Part shown: piece by piece, positions 8,417-17,088 of the stretch | How the letters are laid out: each line of letters begins with the position of its first letter | How positions within the stretch are numbered: the stretch's first letter is position 1 | Source: an uncultured Ruminococcus sp. | GTDB taxonomy: Bacteria > Bacillota > Clostridia > Oscillospirales > Acutalibacteraceae | Direction: 5' to 3' | DNA length: 44,872 nt | NCBI GenBank assembly: GCA_905233145.1 | Contig: CAJODI010000003.1 | Coordinates: 1 to 44,872, forward strand | Position numbers and translations under genes: made by a program | Notes under the pieces: generated by a model | Told to the model about the DNA's origin: nothing | The model's input: only the letters and a program-made list of their open reading frames with translations | Database searches by the model: none

Positions 8417-9844
8417 TCAGAATCTAAAGTAAATAAACGGATTATAAGAGGTTCCGGACAGCCTGAGTACGCACCAAACCAAGAGCAAAAACGCAAGAAC
8501 ATACAGCACCGCCTGGATAGCTTTCGGAAGAGCGCCGAGCTTTGTCGCCTCATAGGTATCGTACCTGAGCTGACTCACGATCGGCTTGATCGGTGCGCAG
8601 CCGATAACAGCCGCAACAAGCATGATCACAAACCACGGCGTAAGCTGAGTAAGCGCAAGACTCAGCGAGGCTGAGGAAACGTCAAAGCCGCTGAACATCT
8701 TCGCGATCATGTCAAAGCCCTGCGAAATCGTGTCCGCTCTGAAAATAACAAAGCCAACCGTAACCACCAAAAGCGTATAGATATGCAAAACGATCCTCGG
8801 CAGCCGCTTGACTGCCGGAACATAGGTTTCGAGCAGCATAAACGCTCCGTGGAACAGTCCCCACAGCACAAACGTCCAGCTTGCGCCGTGCCAAAGTCCG
8901 GTGCAAAAGAATACCAATACTCTGTTAAACGCGGCTCTTGCCTTGCCCTTTCGGTTGCCGCCCAAGGGAATGTAGAGATATTCCCTGAACCATGATGAAA
9001 GTGAAATATGCCACTTGCGCCAAAAGTCCTGAATCCCTGCCGCGCCGTAGGGATAATTAAAGTTTTCTTTAAACTCAAAGCCGAACATCAGTCCAAGTCC
9101 GATCGCCATATCCGAATAGCCCGAAAAGTCGTAATAAATTTGGAATAAATACGCAATCGCTCCCAGCCACGCGGTCACAACCGAAAGCTCGCCGCCCTGA
9201 GCGGAAAAAATAACGTCAGCGGCGCTTCCCATAGTGTTGGCAATGAGCACCTTTTTGGCAAGACCGCAGATAAATCTTCTCAGTCCCTTGGCAATTATTT
9301 CAATACTTTGACTTCTGTTTTCAATCTGTTCGCTGATGTCTCTGTACTTAACGATCGGGCCCGCGATAAGCTGCGGAAAAAAGGTTATGTACAGCAAAAC
9401 GTGAAAATAGTTTTTTTGTACGTTCACGTTTTTGCGGTAAACGTCAATAACATAAGATAATGCCTGAAAGGTAAAAAACGAAATTCCTATCGGCAGCGCG
9501 ATCTGCGGCACCGGAACCGAAAGTCCGGTGAGCGAATTAAAGCTTTCAACAAAAAATCCACTGTACTTAAACACAGCCAAAATTCCCAGATTGACTGCCA
9601 CGGCAACTGCCAGCGCGAGCCTGCTCATTTTTTGCGGATTTGCCGCAACCCAACGTGCGCAAAAATAATTCAGCAGCGAGCTGAATATCATCAAAAGCAC
9701 ATAAACCGGCTCTCCGTAAGCATAAAACGCCAGGCTTGCCAAAATCAAAAGTCCGTTTCTGAATTTGAGAGACGGAATTATTGAATAAAGCAAAAAAACA
9801 ACCGGCAGGAAAACGCATAAAAATGTCAGTGAACTAAAAACCAT
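8417..9844 (-). CDS. MBOAT family O-acyltransferase (AlgI/DltB-like)
   Basis: This 475-aa polytopic membrane protein carries the AlgI/DltB signatures: GISFFTFQALSYVIDVYR (about 135-152), FFPQLIAGPIV, FQIYYDFSGYSDMAIGLG, FWRKWHISLSSWFREYLYIPLGGNRKG, and GLWHGASWTFVLWGLFHG with the essential membrane histidine. It passes an acyl group, usually acetyl from acetyl-CoA, across the membrane to a partner acyltransferase. The partner is the DHHW protein encoded next. DltA/C/D genes are absent, so D-alanylation is unlikely. It is the first gene of the MBOAT-DHHW-G5 operon; no strong promoter was found just upstream. Confidence 0.93.
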   Translation of the reverse strand: MVFSSLTFLCVFLPVVFLLYSIIPSLKFRNGLLILASLAFYAYGEPVYVLLMIFSSLLNYFCARWVAANPQKMSRLALAVAVAVNLGILAVFKYSGFFVESFNSLTGLSVPVPQIALPIGISFFTFQALSYVIDVYRKNVNVQKNYFHVLLYITFFPQLIAGPIVKYRDISEQIENRSQSIEIIAKGLRRFICGLAKKVLIANTMGSAADVIFSAQGGELSVVTAWLGAIAYLFQIYYDFSGYSDMAIGLGLMFGFEFKENFNYPYGAAGIQDFWRKWHISLSSWFREYLYIPLGGNRKGKARAAFNRVLVFFCTGLWHGASWTFVLWGLFHGAFMLLETYVPAVKRLPRIVLHIYTLLVVTVGFVIFRADTISQGFDMIAKMFSGFDVSSASLSLALTQLTPWFVIMLVAAVIGCAPIKPIVSQLRYDTYEATKLGALPKAIQAVLYVLAFLLLVWCVLRLSGTSYNPFIYFRF

Positions 9845-9907
9845 ATTTTCTTAGCCTTTCATATTCAAAGCTTTGCTTTTATCAAAGCAAGCAGTGCGCA
9901 GTATTGC

Positions 9908-9942
9908 AAATTCAGCGAAGATCGTATCCCGCCGCTGAATTT
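9908..9942. repeat. Short intergenic inverted repeat
   Basis: AAATTCAGCG (9908-9917) pairs perfectly with CGCTGAATTT (9933-9942) across a 15-base loop. It lies in the 201-base gap upstream of the MBOAT gene, and its right arm resembles the AATTTAGC array at 1714-1776. It could belong to a small repeat family or to the mRNA leader. Confidence 0.4.
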
Positions 9943-9980
9943 AGCCATTATAGTGGGATGACATTATCCCATTTGTTATA

Positions 9981-10029
9981 TCGCGCCGAATCCTTCTTTA
10001 GGTGTTTCCTTTAGTTGGATTCGGCGCGA
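9981..10029 (-). terminator. GC-rich hairpin, probable terminator of the fibronectin-transglutaminase gene
   Basis: A perfect 13-base stem (9981-9993 with 10017-10029, arm GGATTCGGCGCGA) with a 23-base loop starts 16 bases past the stop at 10046. The T tract on the minus strand is poor, so termination efficiency is uncertain. The rest of the gap up to 9844 holds only the inverted repeat at 9908-9942. Confidence 0.5.
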
Positions 10030-10045
10030 ATTTTGCGATGATGAC

Positions 10046-12382
10046 TTATGACCAAACAGCGTTGCTGCCCGAAAGCGTAAGCGTGAATCGCTTTTCCGCA
10101 TTCAGAGGCTGAACGGGATAATAGGTATATGAACGCTCATAGAAATCCTGAGTCGGAATCTCAACCTGCATATCAACGTCAAATATGTACCAGCCGCCGT
10201 CGATATAAATTTCAGTCCAGCCGTGAGCCGTCAGTCCGCCGTTGATAGACTTGATCTGACCGGTAACGACTCTGGTATCATAACCAAGCACCTTGGCAAC
10301 GCACGAGAACGCCGCTGCGTAGCAATAGCAGTTGCCTGTTTTTTCCTCAAACATCTTGACCGCAAGCGGAGCAAGGTCGCTGCCCTTTGTCGGAACACCG
10401 TAAACTCTGCTGTAGGGATACTTTGTCATAGCCTTAAAGCAGGATTTCAGCCTTTCGGGTCTGGTCGAGCCTGTGCCGTATTTTACAATAAAGTCAACCG
10501 CGTCCTGGATCTCCTTACTTGTAACGATCACGCCGTCCGCATTTGCGTAGGCATAGCCGTCCTCCCTGGAGCCTACGATTCCCTTGGTTGTAACAGGCTC
10601 GCCGTTTTTATAGTAATATCTTTTTCCGTTGATGTTTATATAGCCGTTTGAAAGCCTTCCGTCCTTGTAATACTTGCCGTCCTCGATAAAGTCGCTGACA
10701 AGCTCGCCGTTTTCGTCAAGGCAGCGAACGGTGTAGGCATACATCTTTCCGCCGGTAGCGGTTCTGTCGGTATAGGTGGTTTTTTCGGTAAAGTCAAAAA
10801 GCCTTGCCCATGAGCTGTCGCTTGTTTTTCTGTAAAGTCTGTAGGCGGACGCGCCCCTAACCTCATTCCAGGTTATAATATTGTCCGAGCCGTTCGGTTC
10901 AACGCTCTCGATAACAGGCGGAGCGACAAACATATAGCTAAAGCCCTTGCCGATGTAGTCGCTTATAAAGTTTCCGTTTGCGTCCATGCAGCGAACGGTG
11001 TATTTGTAGGTCGTTCCGGAATTAACGTCTTCATCAACAACCGAGTTGCCGGTCGTGACTGCAAGACCCTTCCAGCCGGATCTACCCATATAAAACACGC
11101 CGTATTTTGCCGCTCCGGCAGATTTTTCCCATGTTATTTTGATACCCTTTTCTGTGTTTGTAAAGTCGGTAACGACCGGGGCCTTTATGTAATTAACGGC
11201 TATAATGCTGTTGTACGCGCTGGCAAAGGTTTCGCCGTCGTCCTCAATGCAGCGAACGGTATAATAATACCTGTTGCCCGAAACCGCGGTGATATCCGTG
11301 TAGGTATCGCCGGTGACTGTGCCTACCCTGCCCCAGTTTGTGGAGTCGGTTTTTCTGTAAACACGGTAATTCTTGCCGCCCTTAACGAGATCCCACTTGA
11401 TGTCAACGCCGGTTTCGCCGCTTTTTGCAGAAATCAGCGCGGGCGGAGCAACAAACATATAATCCCAGCCTATGGTGTTGTAGCCGCTGACAAAGTTGCC
11501 GTTTGAGTCCAGCGCGCGCACGGTATAGGTGTAGGTGCTGCCGGAATTAACGATATCGTCGATCATCGTGTTTGAGGTCGTGATGCCGAGATATTTCCAG
11601 CCGGTCCTGCCCTTATAGAACACTCCGTACTTATCCGCGCCGGTAACGTGAGAGAAGGTGATCTTTACTCCGTCCTCAAGGTTTTCAAGCTTTGTGATCT
11701 GCGGAGCGTCAACGTATCTGATTGACTTTCCGTTGTTGTAACCGCTTGTCCAGTCTGAGGCGTCGGCGTTGATTGTTCTGAGGGTGTAGCTGTAGGTCGT
11801 GCCCGATACAGCGTTTGAGTCAACAAAATAATTTTCGTATGTATCGCCGATTCTTTTCCATGAACCGTTGCCGGTTTTTCTGTAGACTCTGTATTGGTCG
11901 GCATAGAGAGCGTAATCCCATCTGAGCTCGACACCGTTATTTTTGTTGTCAATAGACGTAATAACAGGCGGAGCAAGATAGGCGTTTTCGTAGCCGTCGT
12001 GATTAAAGTCGGAGCAATACTCGCCCCACTCGTCCTCGGCCCTTACGGTGTAGAGATACATTGTGTCGTTTTCGGCATTCTTGTGAAGATAGCTCAGCTC
12101 TGAGGTACTGCCGATGCTTCTCCACTTTTCGCCGTTCCAGTAAAACAGCCTGTAGCTGTCGGCACCCGGAAACGCGGTCCATGTGACCATAACGCCGTTG
12201 TTGGTGTTTTCAAACTTGGTGATTTCCGGATAATTCGGAGCGTCCCCGTCCTCAGGAAGCTCGATCGCGCTGAGCTCAAGCGAGCCGCTGTCAGCCTCGG
12301 CAGCAAACGCCGGAACAGCACCCAGCAAAAGCGCAGCGGCAAAAACGGAAATGACCGCCAAAAAAAGCCTGCTCTTTTTCAT
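10046..12382 (-). CDS. Secreted fibronectin III repeat protein with C-terminal transglutaminase-like domain
   Basis: The protein (778 aa) has a signal peptide ending A-F-A/A-E-A near residue 28. Six fibronectin III repeats (about 50-560) follow, then a small repeat like a choline-binding/glucan-binding motif (GYININGKRYYYKNGEP), and a transglutaminase-core domain from about 620. The likely triad is C685 (TGNCYCYAAAF), H720 (TAHGWTEIYI) and D735 (FDVDM). This fold includes transglutaminases, proteases and peptide-N-glycanases, so the reaction is not known; cross-linking or cutting of surface proteins is the family expectation. Repeats 3 and 5 are near copies (KYGVFY-GR-GWK, VNSG-TYKYTVR, GNF, YMFVAPP), as are repeats 2, 4 and 6 (YRVYRKT). 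The array therefore probably grew by duplication of a two-repeat unit. It shares repeat style with the gene at 1-1246. Confidence 0.93.
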   Translation of the reverse strand: MKKSRLFLAVISVFAAALLLGAVPAFAAEADSGSLELSAIELPEDGDAPNYPEITKFENTNNGVMVTWTAFPGADSYRLFYWNGEKWRSIGSTSELSYLHKNAENDTMYLYTVRAEDEWGEYCSDFNHDGYENAYLAPPVITSIDNKNNGVELRWDYALYADQYRVYRKTGNGSWKRIGDTYENYFVDSNAVSGTTYSYTLRTINADASDWTSGYNNGKSIRYVDAPQITKLENLEDGVKITFSHVTGADKYGVFYKGRTGWKYLGITTSNTMIDDIVNSGSTYTYTVRALDSNGNFVSGYNTIGWDYMFVAPPALISAKSGETGVDIKWDLVKGGKNYRVYRKTDSTNWGRVGTVTGDTYTDITAVSGNRYYYTVRCIEDDGETFASAYNSIIAVNYIKAPVVTDFTNTEKGIKITWEKSAGAAKYGVFYMGRSGWKGLAVTTGNSVVDEDVNSGTTYKYTVRCMDANGNFISDYIGKGFSYMFVAPPVIESVEPNGSDNIITWNEVRGASAYRLYRKTSDSSWARLFDFTEKTTYTDRTATGGKMYAYTVRCLDENGELVSDFIEDGKYYKDGRLSNGYININGKRYYYKNGEPVTTKGIVGSREDGYAYANADGVIVTSKEIQDAVDFIVKYGTGSTRPERLKSCFKAMTKYPYSRVYGVPTKGSDLAPLAVKMFEEKTGNCYCYAAAFSCVAKVLGYDTRVVTGQIKSINGGLTAHGWTEIYIDGGWYIFDVDMQVEIPTQDFYERSYTYYPVQPLNAEKRFTLTLSGSNAVWS

Positions 12383-12433
12383 AAAAATAACCTCTTTTCA
12401 AAAAAACAAGAAAAATTATGTTTCTTATTTATA

Positions 12434-12462
12434 ATTATACCAAACCAAAGTTGTAAAATCAA
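12434..12462 (-). promoter_or_regulatory. Promoter of the fibronectin-transglutaminase gene
   Basis: TTGATT (12457-12462) and TATAAT (12434-12439) on the minus strand with a 17-base spacer, about 50 bases upstream of the ATG at 12382. The rest of this gap holds only a 7-base AT-rich hairpin at 12472-12488. Confidence 0.7.
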
Positions 12463-12498
12463 CAAGTAAATACATATTTCAGAGAAATATAGGATAAA

Positions 12499-14190
12499 TC
12501 AATCGGAATCATCCGAATCGCCCTGCTTGGCTTTTAATTTTTCACACATTTCTTTATCTGCCTTGGCTTTTTCGGTTTCGCCAATGGCTTCGTAAGCCCA
12601 TGAACGATACAAATATGAGTACTTATAATTCGGGTCTAGTTTTATGGACTTATTTAAATCTTCAATAGCTTTTTTGTAGTCTTTTAGATGAAAATACGAA
12701 TTTCCACGAAGGCTATAATAAGCTGCATAATCAGACTTTAATTCAATAGCCATGCTGAAATCATAAACTGCTTTTTGATAATCACCTAAAGATCTATATG
12801 AAAGTCCACGACAAACATATGAAGAAACATCATCAGGTCGATTTTTTAACGCATCACTGAAATCGTCGATTGCTTTGCCATGTTCTTCAATATCATCATA
12901 AACTAGTCCGCGGCAAAAATACGCGTAATTATCATGAGAATCAAGCTCTATTGCCTTGCTGTAGTTCTCTATTGCCTTATCATAATCATTTTCGTCATAT
13001 GCCCTATCTCCTATTGTCACATAATCCCAAGCAGTCAACTCACTTTCAGGTTTACTATTTTGAGTATTCTCAACTCGTTTATCCAGTTCCTTGGCATCTT
13101 CCTTAAAATCTTGCTTGCTTTCGTTTTCGGGTATATTCTTTCCTAACTTATCTTCCTCTAAGCTCTCTTTCATCAATTCATTATAATGCTTTTCGTAGCC
13201 GCCAACTCTGTCATCGCATTGCTTTTTTAGATAGTCGCCTACATTTTGAGGTTCTATTTCCTTTGGCGCAAGAGCATTTCCCAGCGCAAGCATGACCGCG
13301 TCAAAGCCTGCGGTTTTTACAAGCCAGCCGTTTTTGTCCGAAATAAGCCTTAAAATTCTCTCATCAGGCAAGCCTGAATTTTCCATGTAGCACCAGTATA
13401 TGCCGTTTTTCATTCTTACCGAACTATCCTCAAGCAAATCCATAAGGCTTTTGTCGCCGCCGCCGTAACCGATCACCACCGGAGTATAAACGTGAAAAAT
13501 AGATTCAAGAACCTTTGCCCAGTTGCCCTTTAGCTTATCCGTTTCCTCCTTGCGGTTCAATGGGTCAAAAAACAATCCTCTGTGAACCTTTGCAACTATC
13601 GGTCTTTTAACGTTGGGGTCCTCGGCATAATCCGCAAGCAGCTCATGATTGATAACAAGCGGCTTTTTGTCTGTGTAAATAAAAAGCGCGTCCTCAACCA
13701 AGCTGTCAAAGTTGGTTGTTATCACAAGATTGCTTCCCATTCCGTCTGACAAAATATGAACCAATGCGTTATAACCAAAGCTGGGATTAGCATTTGAGAT
13801 AAGTTTTTCAAAATAAAAATAACCGTTCCTGTGGTTTGGAAAAAAGCGCAGGGTATAAATGTCAAAATAATACTCGCTGCTCAGCTTTTCACCGTTTTTC
13901 CACTTTGAAAGTATATCCTTTTCAAAATCATAATCCAGTTTTCCGGAAGCTCTCAGCGCAGCGGCATTTCTGCAAACCTCGACAAATCCGGGAGCTTTTT
14001 CCATATCCTTCATCCATGTTTTTTCAAGCTCTGTGCCAATCGGGATGCCGGATTCAAAGGAAGCACCCGAGCCGAGAATAAAACAAAAACGTTCTCCGTT
14101 TTTGCGCCCCTCAGCCATTGTGGTTGAAAGCCTTCTTGTGGATATTATTCTAAACTTATCAAATTCAAATTTTTCTTTCTTATCAGCCAT
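12499..14190 (-). CDS. SIR2-domain protein with C-terminal TPR repeats (putative NAD-consuming immune effector)
   Basis: Starting at the ATG at 14190 gives 563 aa; the frame extends 13 codons further but runs into the promoter region. Residues 35-320 are a SIR2-like fold: GSGASFESGIP (40-50, nucleotide loop), TTNFDSL (158-164), KVHRG (201-205, with the histidine expected to be catalytic) and GYGGGD (241-246). The tetra-cysteine zinc site of protein deacetylases is absent, which is usual for bacterial SIR2 NADases of Thoeris, DSR and similar anti-phage systems. A charged linker (330-390) leads to about five TPR repeats (395-550; DYDKAIENYSKAIELD, DYKKAIEDLNKSIKLDPNYK), probably the sensor or partner-binding part. 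The TPR half is more AT-rich than the SIR2 half, hinting at a domain swap. No partner gene is adjacent. A defence role is inferred. Confidence 0.85.
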   Translation of the reverse strand: MADKKEKFEFDKFRIISTRRLSTTMAEGRKNGERFCFILGSGASFESGIPIGTELEKTWMKDMEKAPGFVEVCRNAAALRASGKLDYDFEKDILSKWKNGEKLSSEYYFDIYTLRFFPNHRNGYFYFEKLISNANPSFGYNALVHILSDGMGSNLVITTNFDSLVEDALFIYTDKKPLVINHELLADYAEDPNVKRPIVAKVHRGLFFDPLNRKEETDKLKGNWAKVLESIFHVYTPVVIGYGGGDKSLMDLLEDSSVRMKNGIYWCYMENSGLPDERILRLISDKNGWLVKTAGFDAVMLALGNALAPKEIEPQNVGDYLKKQCDDRVGGYEKHYNELMKESLEEDKLGKNIPENESKQDFKEDAKELDKRVENTQNSKPESELTAWDYVTIGDRAYDENDYDKAIENYSKAIELDSHDNYAYFCRGLVYDDIEEHGKAIDDFSDALKNRPDDVSSYVCRGLSYRSLGDYQKAVYDFSMAIELKSDYAAYYSLRGNSYFHLKDYKKAIEDLNKSIKLDPNYKYSYLYRSWAYEAIGETEKAKADKEMCEKLKAKQGDSDDSD

Positions 14191-14219
14191 AATATCGCCC
14201 ACTCTTATAATATACATAA

Positions 14220-14248
14220 AATATATCACGAATTTTGCTGAATTTCAA
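14220..14248 (-). promoter_or_regulatory. Promoter of the SIR2-TPR gene
   Basis: TTGAAA (14243-14248) and TATATT (14220-14225) on the minus strand with a 17-base spacer, downstream of the P-type ATPase terminator. The SIR2 gene is thus a separate transcription unit. Confidence 0.7.
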
Positions 14249-14277
14249 TCTATTTTTACAAATTCCTGCAAAAAGAA

Positions 14278-14307
14278 ACCCCGAAAACCTTTTTCGGTCT
14301 CCGGGGT
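14278..14307 (-). terminator. Terminator of the P-type ATPase gene
   Basis: A 12-pair stem (14296-14307 with 14278-14289, two G-U pairs in the minus-strand RNA) with a 6-base loop is followed by TTTCTTTTT. It begins 14 bases after the ATPase stop. Confidence 0.85.
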
Positions 14308-14321
14308 CAATAAATTATATT

Positions 14322-16934
14322 TTATTTTCTGCGGCTGTCCAAAACAACCTTGATGATCTGGATAATAACCGTCGGCGCGAACGCGAGCGCGGCGATAAAT
14401 CCGAGCTGCTCTCCTGTGAGCGCGGTCACGCAGAACAGTCCCGAAAGCGAAGGAACCAAAAGCACCAGCGCGAGCAGCAAAACTCCAAGCACGAACGCGC
14501 CCAGGCTTGCCGGGTTGGAGCCGAGTCCGAGCTTGAACACCGAGCTTGTTCCGCGGCAGTTAAAGCCGTGGAACAGTCTCGCAAGCGTGAGGGTCGCAAA
14601 TGCCATTGTGCTTGCCGTTGCCGCGTCAGCCTGCAAGCCGAGGTAGAACGCAACGATTACCGAAGCCGCGATCAGCGCGCCCTCGCCGAACATCAAGGTT
14701 ACAAAATCCTTGGTCAAAATTCCGGCGTTGGGGTCTCTGGGCTTTTGTCTGAGCAGGCTATTGTCGGGCTTTTCCATGCCAATCGCGATTGCCGGGAGCG
14801 AGTCGGTCAGCAGGTTTATAAACAGCAGATGAACAGGCGCGAACGGTATCGGCAGAGCCATCACCGAGGTATAGATTACCGTGAGGATCGCCGCCATGTT
14901 GCCCGAAAGCAGAAACAATATCGAGTTTTTGATGTTGCGGTATACATTTCTTCCGTTTGCTACAGCCTTGATGATCGTCGCAAAGTTGTCGTCCTGCAAA
15001 ATCATCGAAGCCGCGTCCTTTGAAACCTCGGTTCCGGTAATTCCCATCGCGACGCCGATGTCCGCTTTTTTAAGCGCGGGCGCGTCGTTTACGCCGTCAC
15101 CGGTCATAGAAACAATGTTTCCGCGCCTCTGCCAAGCCTCAACGATGCGGATCTTGTTTTCGGGCGAAACTCTCGCGTAAACCGAGATTTTTTCGAGAAC
15201 CTTGTCAAGCTCGGCGTCGCTCATTGCGTCAAGCTCCATTCCGGTAACGGCGATGTCGCCCTCGCGCATGATCCCGATTTGCTTTGCGATAGCCGAAGCG
15301 GTGATCTTGTGGTCTCCTGTGATCATAATAGGCTTGATGCCTGCCATGATAGCATCGGCAACCGCCTGCTTTGATTCCTCTCGCGGCGGGTCGATCATCG
15401 AAACAAGGCCCAGGAAGGTGTAGTCGTATTCCGTGTCGGTGCTCAGCGTTTCGTTAGACTCCTTGTAGGCGAAGGTCAAAACGCGCAAGCCCTCCTCGGA
15501 GTATTTTTTATTCTGTTCAAGAATTATTTTCTTGTCCTCAGCGGTGATTTTGCGCACGCCGTCCTTTGTGGCGATCTTGACGCAGCGGTCAAGGATCGAA
15601 TCAAGCGCGCCCTTTGTCAAAATATGATTCACACCGTGCATCTTGTACTTGGTGCTCATCATCTTTCTGTCGGAGTCAAACGGAACCTCTTCAATTCGGT
15701 CGAGCGCGCCGCGCATAACGTTCTCGTCCAGTCCGATATTTCTAAAGGTCTCGATCAGCGCGTATTCGGTTGGGTCACCGATGCCCTTTCCCTCAACAAT
15801 GCTCGAATCATTGTTGAGCACCATGTCATAAAGCAAATAGCGGTGGCTCTGGATCCTGAGGTCAAGCTGATCCTCGCGTATGCTCTCGCCGTTTATATAA
15901 ATCTTTTGCACCGTCATCTTGTTCTGGGTCAGGGTTCCGGTTTTGTCGGAGCAGATGACCGACACGCAGCCCAGGCTTTCCACAGCCTTCAAATCCTTGA
16001 TAACGGCGTTTTCCTTAGCCATTTTCTGGGTGCCCATTGCCTGAACAATGGTAACGATCGAGCTTAGCGCCTCGGGGATCGCGGCAACTGCCAGCGCGAC
16101 GGCAAACATAAGCGCGTTGAGGATAGTTTCGTGATTGACCTTGCCGGACTGAATCAGGTTCAGGGCAAAAACAATCGCGCAGATTACCATTATAATAACG
16201 GCAAGCCTGCTCGAAAACTTATCGAGGCTCTTTTGAAGCGGAGTTTTTCTGTCCTTTGCCTCGTTCATAAGGGTGGCGATCTTGCCGATTTCGGTGTTCA
16301 TTCCCGTAGCGGTAACAACCACAAGGGCTCTGCCGTAGGTAACAAGGCTGCCGGAGAACACCATGTTTCCGCGCTCAGCAAGCGGAGCCTCGCCCCCGAT
16401 AACGTCGTCATACTTATCAACGTTGGTCGATTCACCTGTCAGCGAGCTTTCGTTGACCTGCAAAGAATAGTTATTGACGATCCTGCCGTCGGCAACGATC
16501 AAATCTCCTGCCTCCAGCACGATAATATCGCCCGGTACAACGTCCTTTGAATCAATCTCGCGCTTTATGCCGTCGCGGATAACCTTTGCCGAGGGCGACG
16601 AGAGAGATTTGAGACTTTCGAGCGACTTTTCAGCCTTAACGTGCTGAACCGTTCCCAAAACAGCGTTAAGGATAATTACGGCGAAAATAACAATTGTGCT
16701 TTCGATATTGCCCGAAACCATTGAAATTATCGCCGCAACGATCAATATTATTACCAGCAAGTCCGCAAACTGGCTCAAAAAAACATGTAGCACCGAGTTT
16801 TTCTTGGCTTCGGCAAGCACGTTTTTTCCGTTTTTCTCCAAAAGCTGAGCCGCGCGTTCCGAGCTGAGTCCGTCGGTCGTCACATCCATACTTTCGAGTA
16901 CTTCGTCTCGTGTTTGGTTGTAAAATTCTTTCAT
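14322..16934 (-). CDS. P-type cation ATPase, PMCA/SERCA-like (calcium or manganese export)
   Basis: I start it at the ATG at 16934, 5 bases after GGAGG; 870 aa. Signatures are TGES at 166-169 (actuator), PEAL at 287-290 in membrane helix 4, the phosphorylated aspartate D330 in CSDKTGTLTQN, the ATP-binding KGA and MITGDHKITA blocks, MTGDGVNDAPALK, and NLLTDSLPA in helix 6. This is a type II pump, like LMCA1 and L. lactis YoaB. Pumps of this type are the classic targets of yybP-ykoY manganese riboswitches, and one such riboswitch lies at 19477-19616 on the same strand, now separated by the TIR-ATPase gene. Manganese export is therefore the best guess, with calcium as the alternative. No terminator separates it from the TIR gene, so read-through is possible. 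Confidence 0.93.
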   Translation of the reverse strand: MKEFYNQTRDEVLESMDVTTDGLSSERAAQLLEKNGKNVLAEAKKNSVLHVFLSQFADLLVIILIVAAIISMVSGNIESTIVIFAVIILNAVLGTVQHVKAEKSLESLKSLSSPSAKVIRDGIKREIDSKDVVPGDIIVLEAGDLIVADGRIVNNYSLQVNESSLTGESTNVDKYDDVIGGEAPLAERGNMVFSGSLVTYGRALVVVTATGMNTEIGKIATLMNEAKDRKTPLQKSLDKFSSRLAVIIMVICAIVFALNLIQSGKVNHETILNALMFAVALAVAAIPEALSSIVTIVQAMGTQKMAKENAVIKDLKAVESLGCVSVICSDKTGTLTQNKMTVQKIYINGESIREDQLDLRIQSHRYLLYDMVLNNDSSIVEGKGIGDPTEYALIETFRNIGLDENVMRGALDRIEEVPFDSDRKMMSTKYKMHGVNHILTKGALDSILDRCVKIATKDGVRKITAEDKKIILEQNKKYSEEGLRVLTFAYKESNETLSTDTEYDYTFLGLVSMIDPPREESKQAVADAIMAGIKPIMITGDHKITASAIAKQIGIMREGDIAVTGMELDAMSDAELDKVLEKISVYARVSPENKIRIVEAWQRRGNIVSMTGDGVNDAPALKKADIGVAMGITGTEVSKDAASMILQDDNFATIIKAVANGRNVYRNIKNSILFLLSGNMAAILTVIYTSVMALPIPFAPVHLLFINLLTDSLPAIAIGMEKPDNSLLRQKPRDPNAGILTKDFVTLMFGEGALIAASVIVAFYLGLQADAATASTMAFATLTLARLFHGFNCRGTSSVFKLGLGSNPASLGAFVLGVLLLALVLLVPSLSGLFCVTALTGEQLGFIAALAFAPTVIIQIIKVVLDSRRK

Positions 16935-17020
16935 GTCTTCCTCCAAGTACCGTCCAACAAATATGTTGGCTTTTTACACGAAATCCTGTTTTGAAAATCA
17001 AAACAAATGCCTGTGATTAT

Positions 17021-17049
17021 TTTATAACTACAGTTAAACTTGCAGTAAA
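17021..17049 (-). promoter_or_regulatory. Candidate private promoter of the P-type ATPase
   Basis: TTTACT (17044-17049) and TATAAA (17021-17026) on the minus strand with a 17-base spacer, inside the 154-base gap between the TIR gene and the pump. The leader behind it has two small hairpins (8-base stem at 16986-17004; CCAACA/TGTTGG near 16960) but no obvious metal sensor. Confidence 0.45.
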
Positions 17050-17088
17050 TACGAAACTATATTCTCATTAATATCCAACAATCACCTA

